Part shown: positions 32,445-42,139 of the stretch, one piece after another
How positions within the stretch are numbered: position 1 is the first letter of the stretch
How the letters are laid out: each line of letters starts with the position of its first letter
NCBI RefSeq assembly: GCF_030063445.1
Contig: NZ_JASITD010000018.1
Location: 1 to 64,000 of the forward strand
DNA length: 64,000 nucleotides
Direction of reading: 5' to 3'
DNA from: Hymenobacter sp. H14-R3
GTDB lineage: Bacteria; Bacteroidota; Bacteroidia; Cytophagales; Hymenobacteraceae
Position numbers and translations under genes: made by a program
The notes under the pieces: generated by a model
Database searches by the model: none
Told to the model about the DNA's origin: nothing
The model's input: only the letters and a program-made list of their open reading frames with translations

Positions 32445-33272
32445 ATGACTGAGGACGAGCAAAGCGGCACCCTGGCCTTCCTGCAAAACTTCTATACCGG
32501 CGTCACGCTCTACATGCCCCAAGAAGCTGGCGAGCCTGCCGTGGCAGAAGCCGCAGAAGTAGCAGCGCTACCGACCGTGGCCGCCGCGCTACCCGCGCCA
32601 GCAGCCGCAATTGCGGCCCCAGTGACCGCTGCCCTGCTCCCGGCAACGCCTCCCCCAGTCATACCCAGCCTACCCAGCCTGCCGGCCCTATCCGGCAAAT
32701 TGCCCTCACTGGCCACGGTGCCAGCGAGCCCGGTAGTGGCGCCAATGGCCAAGCCGGAGCCGGTAGCGCCGCCCGTGATGGCGGCACCGATGCCGCAACT
32801 GGCAGCCCCAACAGCCCCGGCAGCCATCAAAGGTCCCGGCCCAGCTACCGACCCGCCCGTGGCGCCTTACCTGCTCACCACGTTTGCCACGCTGGGTAGC
32901 AATGCGCGGGGTGTGGTGCTGCTGGTGCGCCTGTCGCCCGAGCAGTTCCAGAAGCTGCCGCGCAACGTTTTTCTCAATAAGTTACTGCAAGCCATTCAGT
33001 TAGTAATGGCCGATGTGGTGCTGGTAAATGTGGAAGGCAACTACCCGGTGGCCTTGCAAAACTTGCGCAAGGAAATTGCCGCCACCCACATTCTGGCCTT
33101 CGGCAAAAACCTGCTCGACGTGGCCGTGCGCACCACCCAGATTTACGAGCCGGTGCAGTTTCCAGCGGTGGGCCTCTCCTACCTGGCCGGAGCCGAGGTA
33201 GCAATGATTGAGTACGACGTGAGCCTCAAAAAGCGCCTGTGGGTCGGGTTGCAGCGCATGTTTTTGGGCTAG
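32445..33272 (+). CDS. Unknown protein, possible HolD/UDG-like C-terminal domain
   Basis: A 275-residue protein. A short N-terminal segment (TEDEQSGTLAFLQNFYTGVT) is followed by about 110 residues of Ala/Pro low-complexity sequence (roughly 25-140). The compact C-terminal domain of about 130 residues contains LVRLSPEQFQKLP, FLNKLLQAIQLVMADVVLVN, THILAFG, YEPVQFPAVGLSYL and KKRLWVGLQRMF. The order of elements (LLxxIL helix, then a Gly-ended strand, a PS-like turn and a final K-x-x-W-x-x-L helix) recalls the HolD psi subunit and the uracil-DNA glycosylase fold. This is a hypothesis from pattern only. It is probably co-transcribed with the thioesterase. Confidence 0.55.
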   Translation: MTEDEQSGTLAFLQNFYTGVTLYMPQEAGEPAVAEAAEVAALPTVAAALPAPAAAIAAPVTAALLPATPPPVIPSLPSLPALSGKLPSLATVPASPVVAPMAKPEPVAPPVMAAPMPQLAAPTAPAAIKGPGPATDPPVAPYLLTTFATLGSNARGVVLLVRLSPEQFQKLPRNVFLNKLLQAIQLVMADVVLVNVEGNYPVALQNLRKEIAATHILAFGKNLLDVAVRTTQIYEPVQFPAVGLSYLAGAEVAMIEYDVSLKKRLWVGLQRMFLG

Positions 33273-35513
<2,241 letters not shown>

Positions 35514-35547
35514 TAATCAGCCACTAACGAGCCTGGCTGATTACGGC

Positions 35548-35622
35548 CGGCGCAAACATACGAAAATCCCGTAGTAGTACGAATTATTCGTACTACTACG
35601 GGATTTTCGTATGTTTGCGCCG
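35548..35622. promoter_or_regulatory. 36-base perfect palindrome containing a promoter
   Basis: The arms 35548-35583 and 35587-35622 are perfectly complementary around a 3-base tta loop. The right half holds TTCG (35587-35590), a 19-base spacer and TATGTTTG (35610-35617), a near-perfect Bacteroidota promoter. Its mirror image points left into the GH97 3' end. The next gene begins with GTG at 35622, on the last base of the palindrome. It could also act as a terminator for GH97. It is AT-rich compared with its surroundings. Confidence 0.75.
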
Positions 35623-36815
35623 TGCTTCTTCTCCGAATCCTCTTCTTACAGCTGCTGTGCGCACTATCCGCGGTGGCGCAGGTTACCGTCGGCGGCACGG
35701 TGCGCGACTCGCTCACGCGCCGGCCGCTGCCGTTTGCCAGCGTGTTTCTGGCCAATACCACGCGCGGGGCTACTACCGATGCGCAGGGCCACTACGCGCT
35801 GGCGGGCGTGCCGGCGGGGCACTATGAGCTGACAGCCACTTACTTAGGTTACCAGCTTCGGCAGCGGGCCATTACGGTGGCCGAGCAAACCGGTGTGTTT
35901 GACGTGGCGCTGCCGCCCGCCGCCCAGCAGCTGGCCGAGGTGGTAGTGCGGCCCAACCCGCACCGGGCCGCCGACTACCAGCGCTTTCTGGAGCTGTTTT
36001 TGGGCACGTCTACCCTGGCCAAGCAGTGCCGGGTGCGCAACCCCGACGCCGTGCAAATCGACTACGACCCTGAGCGCAACGTGCTCATGGCCAGTGCGTC
36101 CCACGCCCTCGAAGTAGACAACCCTGCGCTGGGCTACCGCCTCACCTTCTACGACCTCGACTTCCAAGCCAATTTTGCCAGCCAGGAGATGACCGTGACC
36201 TCGCTCAGCCACCTCGCCTTTCGGGAGCTGCCGGGCGGGGCCGCCCGGCAGCGGCGCTGGGCTGCCAACCGGCAGCGCGCCTACGCGGGCTCGCTGCTAC
36301 ACTTTTTGCGCAGCGTACATGCCAACCAGGTGGCGGCGGCGGGCTTCGAAGTGCAGCGCCTGCGGCGCGTGCCCAACCGCCGCTGGGCCCGGGCCGACAG
36401 CGTGCGCCGCCTCGCGCTGGCTACGGGGCAGTTGCGGGGCCAGGCCAGCCTGCCCGATTCCGTCTGGCAGGCGCTGCAAGAGCCGCGCGTGCTCAACTAC
36501 CTGTTTGCGCCGCTGCTGCCGCCCGCTGCCTACCGCCGGGCCGCCGCCGGACGGGTATGGCTGCGCTTCCCCAATCTGTTGGCTATAACCTACCTGCGGG
36601 CCAAACCCGATGCCAACTACCACCAGCTTAGCCTCACGCTCACGCCGGGGCGCGAGCAGGCATCATTGCTGCACCTCACCCAAGGCATTGAGGCTGAAAT
36701 AGATACTCTCGGCACACCTGCCGACCCTCTGGCGCTGCTCAACGAAGGCTACTGGGGCTTCCTGCAAATGGGCGACCTGCTGCCTCTGGATTACCAGCCG
36801 CCGCCCATCGAATAG
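35622..36815 (+). CDS. Secreted protein with carboxypeptidase-like regulatory domain
   Basis: A 397-residue protein from GTG 35622. The signal peptide is LLLRILFLQLLCALSAVAQ. Residues 22-105 form a CarboxypepD_reg-like beta-sandwich (VTVGGTVRDSLTRRPLPFAS, TDAQGHYALAGVPAGHYELT, TYLGYQL). This module is found at the start of TonB-dependent receptors and other Bacteroidota envelope proteins. The remaining 290 residues have no domain I recognise; they contain DYDPERNVLMASAS and other mixed strands and end in DYQPPPIE. There is no TonB plug or barrel. Its promoter lies inside a perfect palindrome, and the mRNA may be leaderless. Confidence 0.75.
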   Translation: MLLLRILFLQLLCALSAVAQVTVGGTVRDSLTRRPLPFASVFLANTTRGATTDAQGHYALAGVPAGHYELTATYLGYQLRQRAITVAEQTGVFDVALPPAAQQLAEVVVRPNPHRAADYQRFLELFLGTSTLAKQCRVRNPDAVQIDYDPERNVLMASASHALEVDNPALGYRLTFYDLDFQANFASQEMTVTSLSHLAFRELPGGAARQRRWAANRQRAYAGSLLHFLRSVHANQVAAAGFEVQRLRRVPNRRWARADSVRRLALATGQLRGQASLPDSVWQALQEPRVLNYLFAPLLPPAAYRRAAAGRVWLRFPNLLAITYLRAKPDANYHQLSLTLTPGREQASLLHLTQGIEAEIDTLGTPADPLALLNEGYWGFLQMGDLLPLDYQPPPIE

Positions 36816-36847
36816 GCCTTTTAACGCCAGCTCTAAGCTGACAAGTT

Positions 36848-36855
36848 TATCTTTG
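36848..36855 (+). promoter_or_regulatory. -7 element TATCTTTG in front of the tRNA-like gene
   Basis: An exact TAnnTTTG match ending eight bases before the predicted first paired base of the tRNA-like structure (36863). This is the spacing expected for a tRNA transcribed from its own promoter with a very short 5' extension. Confidence 0.55.
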
Positions 36856-36862
36856 AATCAGT

Positions 36863-36958
36863 AACTGAGATGGCAGAGTGGTGATTGCCGTCGTGTGCAA
36901 ACACGCCGAAGGAAGCATTTAGCGGCTCCGCCGCAGGTTCGAGTTCTGCCCTTAGTTC
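36863..36958 (+). tRNA. tRNA-Cys-like (GCA) gene, non-canonical, long variable region
   Basis: Acceptor strands aactgag (36863-36869) and cttagtt (36951-36957) pair over seven bases including one G-T. The D arm, gcagagtggtgattgc (36873-36888), has a 3-base-pair stem and GG in the loop, and closely resembles the D arm expected of tRNA-Cys. The T arm gcagg-ttcgagt-tctgc (36933-36949) is standard. The anticodon region is cgtg-tgcaaa-cacg (36892-36905) with GCA at 36897-36899, but the loop has six bases instead of seven, or four if the outer T-A pair forms. The variable region is about 27 bases with a ggc/gcc hairpin. It is flanked by a -7 promoter element and a strong terminator. It could be a divergent functional tRNA or a decayed one. 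CCA is not encoded. Confidence 0.5.
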
Positions 36959-36962
36959 AAAT

Positions 36963-37022
36963 GTACAATAATTGAAAAGACCCTGCCGATAGAAATCAGC
37001 AGGGTCTTTTCAATTATTGTAC
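36963..37022. terminator. Perfect 24-base stem terminator
   Basis: Arms 36963-36986 and 36999-37022 (gtacaataattgaaaagacc, then ctgc) are perfectly complementary around a 12-base loop, with T-rich and A-rich stretches on both sides. It follows the tRNA-like gene and also faces the 3' end of the convergent TlpA-like gene, so it can terminate both. Confidence 0.88.
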
Positions 37023-37030
37023 GCTAATCC

Positions 37031-38155
37031 CTACTTCAGCACCTCGGCTAGCTTAGCTTCCAGGGCGGGGCCGCGCAGGTTTTTGGCGATGATTTTGCCG
37101 TTGGGGTCCAGCAGGAACGACTGCGGGATGGCCTGCACGCCGTAGGCGGCGGCGGCGGCGTTGCTCCACTTCTTGAGGTCAGATACGTGGTTGGGCCACA
37201 GCAGGCCGTCGGTGGCGATGGCTTTGGTCCAGCGGTCCTTATCATCGTCCAGCGACACGCTGAACACCGTGAAACCCTTGCCTTTAGCCTTGAATTGGTT
37301 GTAGGCTTTTACTACGTTCGGGTTTTCCTGGCGGCAGGGGCCGCACCAGCTGGCCCAGAAATCGACGAGCACGTACTTGCCACGCGTACTCTTGAGCGAC
37401 AGCATTTTGCCGTCGGGCGTAGCCATGCTGATGTCGGGCGCGGCCGTGCCGATGGCCGTGGCCCGCAGCGGCTCCAGGCGCTCGCTCAGGGCCTGGGTGA
37501 AGGGCGAGTTGGGCTGCGCCTTGCGCTGAATGCCAGCGATGGAATCGGCGAAGGCGAAGTCATCGTCGGGGTTTACGAAGCTGAGCGTGGCGAAGCCTGC
37601 CGCCACCGAGTTGGCGTTGCGCCGGATAACAGCCTTGGCCCGGCTGGCCGTGGCGCGCTGCAACACATTGTATTTCTGCTCGATAATGGCCAGCGAATCC
37701 TTTTTACCGGCCGCGCCGGCGGCGTTGTAGCGTTGGCCCAGGCGCTCCATCTGGGCGCGGCTGGCGTTCATGGTGCGCGTGAGCTGCTGGATAACCTCTG
37801 AGTCTTTCGAACCCTTCACCGAGTAGCTGTTGGGCAGGCTCTTGGCATCGCCCGAGAGGGTGAGGTGGGTGTTATTATCGAGCACCAGCAGCACCTGGTT
37901 GGGCTCATCGACCTTGAGCTGGTACACGGCCGCCGCCACGGGCAGCGTACCCTTAAACGTGAACTTGCCCTGGGCATCGGTTTTGGCCGTACCGCGCTCC
38001 ACAAACTGGCTGCTGGTGAGTTCTGAGAGGTGGAGCGTGGTGCCGGCCGGCAGGTTGCGCAGCTGGCCATTTATTTCGTAACCCTCAGCAGCACTGGCGT
38101 TTTGGCAGGCATTGGTGAGGCCCAGCAGCGCAATAGCAACGAGGGAAGGTTTCAT
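37031..38155 (-). CDS. TlpA-like thioredoxin lipoprotein with DUF4369 domain
   Basis: A protein of about 374 residues from ATG 38155. The signal MKPSLVAIALLGLTNAC ends in a lipobox Cys. An N-terminal DUF4369 beta domain (YEINGQLRNLPAGTTLHLSE, GKFTFKGTLP) is followed by a helical region (about 120-220). The C-terminal AhpC/TSA-TlpA thioredoxin domain carries YVLVDFWASWCGPCRQENP and the cis-Pro loop YGVQAIPQSFLLDPNG. These are periplasm-facing thiol-disulfide oxidoreductases, common in Bacteroidota, that reduce or shuffle disulfides. The partner is unknown. No other genes share the operon with certainty. Confidence 0.9.
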   Translation of the reverse strand: MKPSLVAIALLGLTNACQNASAAEGYEINGQLRNLPAGTTLHLSELTSSQFVERGTAKTDAQGKFTFKGTLPVAAAVYQLKVDEPNQVLLVLDNNTHLTLSGDAKSLPNSYSVKGSKDSEVIQQLTRTMNASRAQMERLGQRYNAAGAAGKKDSLAIIEQKYNVLQRATASRAKAVIRRNANSVAAGFATLSFVNPDDDFAFADSIAGIQRKAQPNSPFTQALSERLEPLRATAIGTAAPDISMATPDGKMLSLKSTRGKYVLVDFWASWCGPCRQENPNVVKAYNQFKAKGKGFTVFSVSLDDDKDRWTKAIATDGLLWPNHVSDLKKWSNAAAAAYGVQAIPQSFLLDPNGKIIAKNLRGPALEAKLAEVLK

Positions 38156-38251
38156 AAAAGAGGTCATGGATGAAAGAAGAAGGACAGAGCCAGCCGGGGC
38201 CAGGTTGCCCGGTAAAGCTAAAAACGGGCCAACAGGTTCCGGCCGGAGCCG

Positions 38252-38494
38252 CTAGCGCCGCACCCGGCCCCAGCGCACAGAGGGGCCCATGGCACCAGCC
38301 TGCACCGGGCTGAGCATGGGCCAGGGCTGGCTGTGCACGGGCCAGCCAGCCGCCAGCAGACAGCTTATTTGCCCAGCCAGCCAGGCATCCTGACCGCTGA
38401 TTTCGTAGCCTGCGCCCACATGCTGGGCTTGGGGTGCAAAATCGGTGGCCAGGCTGAGCGCTGCTGCACAACTTGCTATTTGCCAGAGCTTCAT
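38252..38494 (-). CDS. Small secreted protein, uncertain
   Basis: An 80-residue frame with a plausible signal peptide (MKLWQIASCAAALSLATDFA, then PQAQ) and a mature part that starts HVGAGYEISGQ. The GYEISGQ segment resembles GYEINGQ at the same position of the next gene downstream, the DUF4369/TlpA protein. It may therefore be the remnant of a duplicated N-terminal domain that lost the rest by frameshift. The C-terminal part is proline-, tryptophan- and glycine-rich with no known motif. It could equally be non-coding. If it is rejected, 38156-38530 is a gene-free gap of about 375 bases. Confidence 0.35.
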   Translation of the reverse strand: MKLWQIASCAAALSLATDFAPQAQHVGAGYEISGQDAWLAGQISCLLAAGWPVHSQPWPMLSPVQAGAMGPSVRWGRVRR

Positions 38495-38530
38495 CCCGAC
38501 TGACTTAGGAACAGGTTTAAGCCATCAATA

Positions 38531-39994
38531 TTAGCCGTCGAGGCCCTTGCGCAGTAATTGGTTGGCCAGCTTGGGGTCGGCCTTGCCACCAGTGAGCTTC
38601 ATCAGCTCGCCCATGAACATGCCGGTGAGCGACTTTTTGCCGGCGCGGTACTCGGCTACTTTGGCGGGGTTGGCGGCCAGCACTTGCTGCACCAGCGCCT
38701 CCAGCTCGCCGGCGTCGGCCTTGGTGAGCAGGCCCAGCTCGTCGGCCGCGCCGGTGGCGTTGGCTTGCGGGTGCTCCAGCAGGTAGGGGAACAGCTGCTT
38801 GCTGGCCACCGAGTAGTTGATTTTATCGGCCTCAATAAGCTCGATAATGCCGGCCAGCTGGCCAGGGTCGAGCGGGAAATCATTGATTTCCAGGGCCCGC
38901 TCGTTGAGGTACGACTTTATGGGGCCCATTATCCAGTTGGCGGCGGCCTTGGCGCTGGCCGGGGGCAGCAGGCGGGCCAGGTCGTCGAAGTATTGGGCCA
39001 CTTCCTTCTGGTCGATGAGCACGTTGGCGTCGTAGTCGCTCAGGCCCAGCTCGCCGGTGAAGCGGGCGTAGAGCTGCTGCGGCAGGGCCGGCAGCTCGGC
39101 CTGCACGCGGTGCAGCCAGGCATCGTCGATGAGGAGCGGCGGCAGGTCGGGCTCGGGGAAATAGCGGTAGTCGTTGAGGGTTTCCTTCGAGCGCTGGCCG
39201 TTGGTGGTGCCGCTGGCCGCATCGAAGCCCCGGGTTTCGGAATCCACTTCACTCCCATTTTCCAGAATTTGAATCTGGCGCACTACCTCGTGCTCGATGG
39301 CGCGCTGCACGTTGCGGAAGGAGTTCATGTTCTTGACCTCCACCTTGGTACCATACTGAGTAGCGCCCTTTTTCATCACGCTCACGTTGGCGTCGCAGCG
39401 CAGGGAGCCTTCCTCCATGTTGCCGTCGCAAATGCCCAGGTACTCCACCAATTTCTTGATTTCGACCAGGTAAGCGTAGGCTTCCTCCTCGGTGCGGATA
39501 TCGGGCTCGCTCACGATTTCGATGAGCGGCACGCCGGCGCGGTTGAGGTCCACGAGGGTTTCGGTTTCGCCGGCCAGGTGCATGCTCTTGCCCGCGTCCT
39601 CCTCCAGGTGAATGCGGGTGATGCCGATGCGGCGCGTGCTGCCATCAGCCAGCCGGATATCGACGTGGCCGCCGTAGCAGATGGGCGTTTTGTCCTGGGT
39701 AATCTGGTAGCCCTTGGGCAGGTCGGGGTAAAAGTAGTTTTTGCGCGCAAACAGGTTTTCGCGCTGAATCTGGCAGTTAGTGGCCAGGCCCATTTTAAGG
39801 GCAAAGTCTACGGCCGTGCGGTTCACGCGGGGCAGCGTGCCGGGGTGGCCCAGGGTAATTACCGAGAGGTTGGTATTGGGCAGCGAGCCGTACTCATTCT
39901 CATCGGAAGAATACATTTTGCTGTGCGTCAGCAGCTGCGCGTGTACTTCGAGCCCAATAACGGGCTGGTAGCTGGCAAGGAGAGCGTCGTCCAT
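38531..39994 (-). CDS. gatB: Asp-tRNA(Asn)/Glu-tRNA(Gln) amidotransferase subunit B
   Basis: A 487-residue subunit of the GatCAB complex, which amidates misacylated Glu-tRNA(Gln) and Asp-tRNA(Asn). The kinase-like core begins YQPVIGLEVHAQLLTHSKMY and contains LFARKNYFYPDLPKGYQITQ, RIHLEEDAGKSMHL, DLNRAGVPLIEIVSEPDIRT, MEEGSLRCDANVSV and DYRYFPEPDLPPL. The C-terminal YqeY-like helical tail ends FMGELMKLTGGKADPKL. I take ATG 39994, because the upstream 53 codons run over the terminator of the next gene and lack conservation. gatA and gatC are not adjacent. Confidence 0.96.
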   Translation of the reverse strand: MDDALLASYQPVIGLEVHAQLLTHSKMYSSDENEYGSLPNTNLSVITLGHPGTLPRVNRTAVDFALKMGLATNCQIQRENLFARKNYFYPDLPKGYQITQDKTPICYGGHVDIRLADGSTRRIGITRIHLEEDAGKSMHLAGETETLVDLNRAGVPLIEIVSEPDIRTEEEAYAYLVEIKKLVEYLGICDGNMEEGSLRCDANVSVMKKGATQYGTKVEVKNMNSFRNVQRAIEHEVVRQIQILENGSEVDSETRGFDAASGTTNGQRSKETLNDYRYFPEPDLPPLLIDDAWLHRVQAELPALPQQLYARFTGELGLSDYDANVLIDQKEVAQYFDDLARLLPPASAKAAANWIMGPIKSYLNERALEINDFPLDPGQLAGIIELIEADKINYSVASKQLFPYLLEHPQANATGAADELGLLTKADAGELEALVQQVLAANPAKVAEYRAGKKSLTGMFMGELMKLTGGKADPKLANQLLRKGLDG

Positions 39995-40106
39995 AAGAGC
40001 AAAGTTGGCGGCCGCGACCGTTGTCGTCGCAACCGGGCTGCAAGTTAAAGCCGATTCGGTGCGCCGTGGTTTGCGAATCAGGCCACGGCCACTTTCTAGG
40101 ACACAA

Positions 40107-40143
40107 AAAAAGCGGCCCGCTCGGTAAGAGCGGGCCGCTTTTT
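40107..40143. terminator. Rho-independent terminator of the OmpA-family gene
   Basis: A 16-base stem, aaaaagcggcccgctc / gagcgggccgcttttt, with a 5-base loop and a seven-T tail on the minus strand. It lies 28 bases after the OmpA-family stop, in front of gatB. Confidence 0.9.
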
Positions 40144-40170
40144 CAATCGGCATTCAGCGTTTCGGCCAAA

Positions 40171-41826
40171 TTACTTGCGCTTGGCAGGCGCCTTTTTCAC
40201 CGGAGCCTTGCGGCTGCGGGGGGCACCAGTACCAGTCGTTTTCTTGCCGGGCAGCTTCTTGCCTTCGGCCTTCACTTCCGAAATGGTGGGGGCGGCACCG
40301 TACTTCACTTCGGCGGCGTTGGTTTCGCCGGTGAGGTAAGGGTCGAAGTCCACGCGGCGGTTCAGGGCCTGGCCGGCGGCCTTGGCGTTGTCGGCAATCG
40401 GCTTGGTTTCGCCGTAGCCACGGGCCTCAATGCGGTCGGCGGGGATGCCTTTGCTGAGCATGTAGGCCCGGGCCGAAGCGGCGCGCTCGTAGCTCAAGCG
40501 CAGGTTGTAGTCGTCAGCACCCTTGCTGTCGGTGTGGCCAGCAATGCTGAGCGAGTAGTCGGGGTACTCGTTCATAATCTGCACCATTTGCTCCAGCTTG
40601 GAGTAAGAAGTGGGCTTCAGGGTAGCCTTGTTGAAGTCGAAGTTGATGTACTTCGTGGCCTCCTGGAGAATCTTCTTGGTTTCGGCCTTAATCTCGGGGC
40701 AGCCTTTGTTGCTGGCGGGGCCGGCGCGGTCGGGGCAGCGGTCCTCGTAGTCGGGCACCCCGTCGCCGTCGCGGTCGAGCGGGCAGCCATTGGCGTCCAC
40801 TTTCACACCAGCGGGGGTGTTGGGGCACTTGTCTAGGTAGTCAGCTACGCCATCACCGTCGGCGTCGAGCGGGCAGCCCGAGGCGTCCACTTTCACACCA
40901 GCGGGCGTGTTGGGGCATTTGTCGTCGGCATCGGCTACACCGTCGCCATCGCTGTCGGGGCAGCCTTGCAGGGCCGCGAGGCCTTTCACGTCGGGGCACT
41001 TGTCGAGGTAGTCGGCTACGCCGTCACCGTCGGTGTCGAGCGGGCAGCCTACTTCGTCCACTTTCACGCCGGCGGGCGTGTCGGGGCACTTATCCTTGCG
41101 GTCGGGCACGCCGTCGCCGTCAGTGTCTTTGGCCTTGCCAAAGTTGGCGGTGAGGCCCGCCGAGAACTGCATGTAGCGGTCGTACTTATCCCAAAAGATA
41201 GTACCGCTGTTGCTCACGCCGTCGAGGCGGTCGTCGTCGCGGTCGAGGAAGTGCTGGCCAGCCTGGGCAAACATGCTGAAGCCCGGCGTGATGCGGAACG
41301 TGAGGCCCAGCGCGGCCTGGCCATCAAACGAGCCGTAGTTGGAGGCGTTGCTGTTGGCGTTGGAGTTGTTGGCGTAGCGCGTGGTATAGATATACGCGTA
41401 GCCCGGCTGCAACAGGATATAAGGCTGAATAACAGCATCTTCCTTTAGCGCCCAACCGTTGTTGAGCTTGAACTTGAAGCCCAGGCCAAACGTGCTGATG
41501 TTGGCGTAGAAGCGGCGGCCCGACGTGGCGCTTACGCCAGTGTTGGTGAACGTGCCAGACTCGCCGGGGTAGCGCAGGGTGCTCTGATTGGCCGACAGGT
41601 TGATGTCGATGCCCTTGGTAACGTAGCGGCTCAGGGTGAGGCCGCCGCCGTAGGTGAGGTTATGGGCGTTCCAGAAGCTGCTGCCCAGGTCGCCCCGGTA
41701 TTGCAGCGTAGTGGCGTAGCCGCTCACGCCCCACTTGCGGTCGGAGTTTTGGGCTTGACTGCGCGGCGCGGCGGCCAGCACGGCAGCCCCGCTCAGCAGC
41801 GCGGTTTTGAATAGGAGGTGCTTCAT
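40171..41826 (-). CDS. OmpA-family protein with thrombospondin type 3 repeats
   Basis: A 551-residue outer-membrane protein. The signal peptide ends PRSQAQ. Residues 30-240 form a beta-barrel (YATTLQYRGDLG, GGGLTLSRYVTKGIDINLSA, FGLGFKFKLNNGW). Five calcium-binding TSP3-type repeats follow (DTDGDGVPDRKDKCPDTPAG, DTDGDGVADYLDKCPD and so on). The C-terminal OmpA peptidoglycan-binding domain reads INFDFNKATLKPTSYSKLEQ, SLSIAGHTDSKG, RLSYERAASARAYM, and GYGETKPIADN. The last 50 residues are Lys-rich (KKAPAKRK). It probably anchors the outer membrane to peptidoglycan. It is monocistronic with its own terminator. Confidence 0.93.
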   Translation of the reverse strand: MKHLLFKTALLSGAAVLAAAPRSQAQNSDRKWGVSGYATTLQYRGDLGSSFWNAHNLTYGGGLTLSRYVTKGIDINLSANQSTLRYPGESGTFTNTGVSATSGRRFYANISTFGLGFKFKLNNGWALKEDAVIQPYILLQPGYAYIYTTRYANNSNANSNASNYGSFDGQAALGLTFRITPGFSMFAQAGQHFLDRDDDRLDGVSNSGTIFWDKYDRYMQFSAGLTANFGKAKDTDGDGVPDRKDKCPDTPAGVKVDEVGCPLDTDGDGVADYLDKCPDVKGLAALQGCPDSDGDGVADADDKCPNTPAGVKVDASGCPLDADGDGVADYLDKCPNTPAGVKVDANGCPLDRDGDGVPDYEDRCPDRAGPASNKGCPEIKAETKKILQEATKYINFDFNKATLKPTSYSKLEQMVQIMNEYPDYSLSIAGHTDSKGADDYNLRLSYERAASARAYMLSKGIPADRIEARGYGETKPIADNAKAAGQALNRRVDFDPYLTGETNAAEVKYGAAPTISEVKAEGKKLPGKKTTGTGAPRSRKAPVKKAPAKRK

Positions 41827-42139
41827 ATAAGAAGGAAAAGTGAAAGCCGGGAGTTGGTCAGTCCCGGAGGAATAATCGGTTGAAAAATCGGCCGCCGCCA
41901 GCAGCGCCTGCCTCTACGAAAAGCAAGGGCTCGTGGACAAGGAGTGGCCGGGCCGGTGGGCTACCCGGCGGGCAGTGGCAGCACGCACAGCTTAAGCAGC
42001 GCGGCGCGGGAAAGAAGCGAGGGCGAAATAAAACAGGCCGCTTCCTGCGAAACAGCCTGTTTTATTTCGCCCTCAAAGATACGCGCGCGGCCTTGTTCCT
42101 CTTCTGTTTAAGCCCATGGCCTCCGATAGCAACAATTTC
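41827..42139. other. Intergenic region with terminator hairpin, no gene seen
   Basis: About 310 bases without a convincing coding frame. Next to the OmpA-family start is a short hairpin ccgggagttggtcagtcccg (41850-41869), and near the right end is the 42019-42074 inverted repeat. The OmpA-family promoter must lie here, but no exact TAnnTTTG match is seen. Confidence 0.5.
42019..42074. terminator. 20-base perfect inverted repeat, probable terminator
   Basis: gagggcgaaataaaacaggc (42019-42038) and its exact complement at 42055-42074 enclose a 16-base loop. It lies 65 bases beyond the stop of the SPFH gene on the minus strand and has the AT-rich lower stem of a transcription terminator. Confidence 0.75.

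Noticed and set aside
36815..36862. Reading the tRNA-like region as a mere continuation of the 35622 transcript
   Set aside because: An exact TAnnTTTG element at 36848-36855 with correct spacing to the acceptor stem points to an independent transcript.
38558..40048. 496-residue open frame on the plus strand
   Set aside because: Antisense to gatB, which is unmistakable; the frame has no signal, domain or promoter.
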